NCBI GenBank assembly: GCA_015657575.1
Contig: JACDQN010000185.1
Coordinates: 1 to 52,066 of the forward strand
DNA length: 52,066 nucleotides
Direction: 5' to 3'
From: Sphingopyxis sp.
GTDB lineage: Bacteria > Pseudomonadota > Alphaproteobacteria > Sphingomonadales > Sphingomonadaceae
A program made the position numbers and the translations under genes. The notes beneath the pieces were generated by a model that was not told the origin of the DNA, did not search any database, and was given only the letters and a program-made list of their open reading frames with translations. Of this stretch, positions 51,051-52,066 are shown one piece after another; within the stretch, counting starts at the first letter, position 1; every line of letters starts with the position of its first letter.

Positions 51051-51673
51051 CTGTCTTCCTTCTGTGCTCGCAGCGCGGCGATTTCGGCGCGCAGCTGGTT
51101 GAGTTCCGACGCCATCGGTTTGATCGCGGCGGAAATTTCGGCCTCGGTGAAGCGCGGGGTGATATGCTGCGAGCAGTTCCATTCCCAGCCGATCACATCG
51201 ATGAAGAAGGCGCGCTCGGGCGTCGCGCGATAGCCCTCGGGCATCAGCGCGGTAACCGCGGCGGGGTCGTCGGCGAGTTCGACGCTGCGCGCATGGCCGA
51301 GGAGCTTCAGCCGCTCGCGGTTCGGATAGTCCATCAGGAACAGCGAGACGCGGTCGTTGCCCTTGAGGTTCGCGGTGCTGATATATTGCTTGTTGCCGCG
51401 AAAATCGGCGAAGCCAATACGGTTGCCCGCGATATGCTTGAGGAAAGCTGCGGGGCCGCCGCGATGCTGCATATAGGGCCAGCCCTCGCGATTGACGCTG
51501 GCCATGTAGAAGCTGTCGCGGTCTTCGATGAAGGCGATTTCCTTGGCCGTCAGCGCGTCGGGGGTGCCGTCGGCGCCCGCGTCCATCTTGGCGTAGGATG
51601 CGCGCGAGCCGTGGCGTTCCTGCTCGATCTTGACCGCATCGTCGAACAGCTGGTGTCGGTAGTTGCGCGCCAT
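51047..51673 (-). CDS. Pyridoxamine 5'-phosphate oxidase-like FMN-binding protein
   Basis: 208 residues. Split-barrel flavin-binding pattern: DRDSFYMASVNREGWPYMQH, then HIAGNRIGFADFRGNKQYIS and GNDRVSLFLMDYPNRERLKL. The C-terminal 40 residues form a coiled-coil-like helix (ASELNQLRAEIAALRAQKED). Such proteins bind FMN or a related cofactor and reduce small molecules; the exact substrate is not known. First gene of the operon and divergent from the lysR gene, a layout typical of LysR-controlled units. Confidence 0.86.
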   Translation of the reverse strand: MARNYRHQLFDDAVKIEQERHGSRASYAKMDAGADGTPDALTAKEIAFIEDRDSFYMASVNREGWPYMQHRGGPAAFLKHIAGNRIGFADFRGNKQYISTANLKGNDRVSLFLMDYPNRERLKLLGHARSVELADDPAAVTALMPEGYRATPERAFFIDVIGWEWNCSQHITPRFTEAEISAAIKPMASELNQLRAEIAALRAQKEDR

Positions 51674-51781
51674 CGGCCTGGCCTTTCGAAAAGGGGGCGA
51701 GCCGGAGGAGGGGGGGCGGCTCGCTACGCCGATTTAGATCATTGCGCAGATGATGATAATATGAGCTGTTCGAACAAGTTA

Positions 51782-51798
51782 ATTCCGGTAGATGGAAT
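51782..51798. promoter_or_regulatory. Possible LysR-type box in the divergent promoter region
   Basis: ATTCC-GGTAGAT-GGAAT is an inverted repeat containing T-N11-A, as in LysR boxes. It lies 4 bases before the lysR ATG and overlaps its weak GGAA ribosome-binding site, so it would suit autorepression; short enough to be chance. Confidence 0.4.
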
Positions 51799-51802
51799 AA
51801 TC

Positions 51803-52066
51803 ATGGACCGTCTGCTCACACTCGAAATGTTCGTCGCGGTGGCGAGCGAAGGCGGCTTTGCCGCCGCGGCGCGCAAGCTGGGCAGCTCGCCCCCCGCGGT
51901 GACGCGCGGAATTGCGGCGCTCGAGGCGCGGCTGGGGACGGTGCTGTTCCACCGCTCGACGCGCGCGGTGGCGCTGACCGACGCGGGCGCGGCGTTTCTG
52001 GAGCAGGCGCGGCGCATCCTCGCCGACCTGGCGGGCGCCGAGCGCGAGCTGCGCGGCGCCGAAGCC
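51803..52066 (+). CDS. LysR-family transcriptional regulator (5' part only, cut by window end)
   Basis: 88 residues are visible. The N-terminal winged HTH is typical: MDRLLTLEMFVAVASEGGFA, then RKLGSSPPAVTRGIAALEAR, and LFHRSTRAVALTDAGAAFLE followed by the linker helix. The ligand-binding domain lies outside the window. Divergent from the PNPOx-VOC-tautomerase-DUF606 operon, which it probably controls. Confidence 0.93.
   Translation, partial: MDRLLTLEMFVAVASEGGFAAAARKLGSSPPAVTRGIAALEARLGTVLFHRSTRAVALTDAGAAFLEQARRILADLAGAERELRGAEA

Overview
The window is chromosomal DNA from a high-GC alphaproteobacterium, most likely a sphingomonad (Sphingopyxis/Novosphingobium-like). This rests on the gene set (compact flagellar cluster, TonB-dependent glycan uptake, spore-coat-U pilus, and a ManD that closely matches the Novosphingobium D-mannonate dehydratase as I remember it) and on base composition. 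No database search was possible. No rRNA, tRNA, CRISPR array or insertion sequence was seen.

Layout. (1) 1-16.3 kb is a flagellar regulon. Minus strand: flgBCDEFGHIJKL, motA, motB and a receiver-less sigma-54 activator. Plus strand: flgA, flgM, flgN, a flagellar lytic transglycosylase, flhA and fliA. Three near-consensus sigma-54 promoters drive flgB, flgA and the transglycosylase-flhA-fliA unit. (2) 16.3-18.2 kb holds a MarR-like regulator, two unrecognised small proteins and a membrane-anchored LuxR-type protein. (3) 18.4-30.5 kb is a polysaccharide utilisation locus: FadR-type GntR regulator, DUF4861 protein, ManD, GH3, GH105, TonB-dependent receptor and two alginate-lyase-superfamily lyases. 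The set points to a glucuronate-containing glycan, with unsaturated uronates trimmed by GH105 and mannonate dehydrated by ManD. (4) 31.5-36.9 kb is an archaic (Csu-type) chaperone-usher pilus locus. (5) 37.2-38.7 kb encodes a redoxin-fold/2OG-Fe(II) oxygenase fusion and an XRE regulator. (6) 38.9-49.7 kb is a type I secretion locus. LuxR regulator, ABC ATPase, HlyD adaptor and a POTRA-less Omp85 barrel protein lie on the minus strand; a TolC protein and an RTX protein lie divergently. (7) 49.8-52.1 kb holds a REP-like inverted repeat, then a tight minus-strand operon (FMN-binding PNPOx-like protein, VOC protein, tautomerase, DUF606 transporter) divergent from a LysR regulator cut by the window edge.

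Ten otherwise intact genes (flgH, flgG, flgK, fliA, GH3, second lyase, usher, redoxin-2OG fusion, Omp85 protein, tolC) are each broken by one 1-base indel, nine deletions and one insertion. Most or all lie in or beside short G/C runs, and conserved sequence resumes in the new frame. This looks more like uncorrected assembly error than gene decay. I annotate these as single genes with the break marked.

The most unusual part is the type I secretion/RTX locus with a linked Omp85-family barrel that has a long Pro/Ala/Asp-rich N-terminus in place of POTRA domains.
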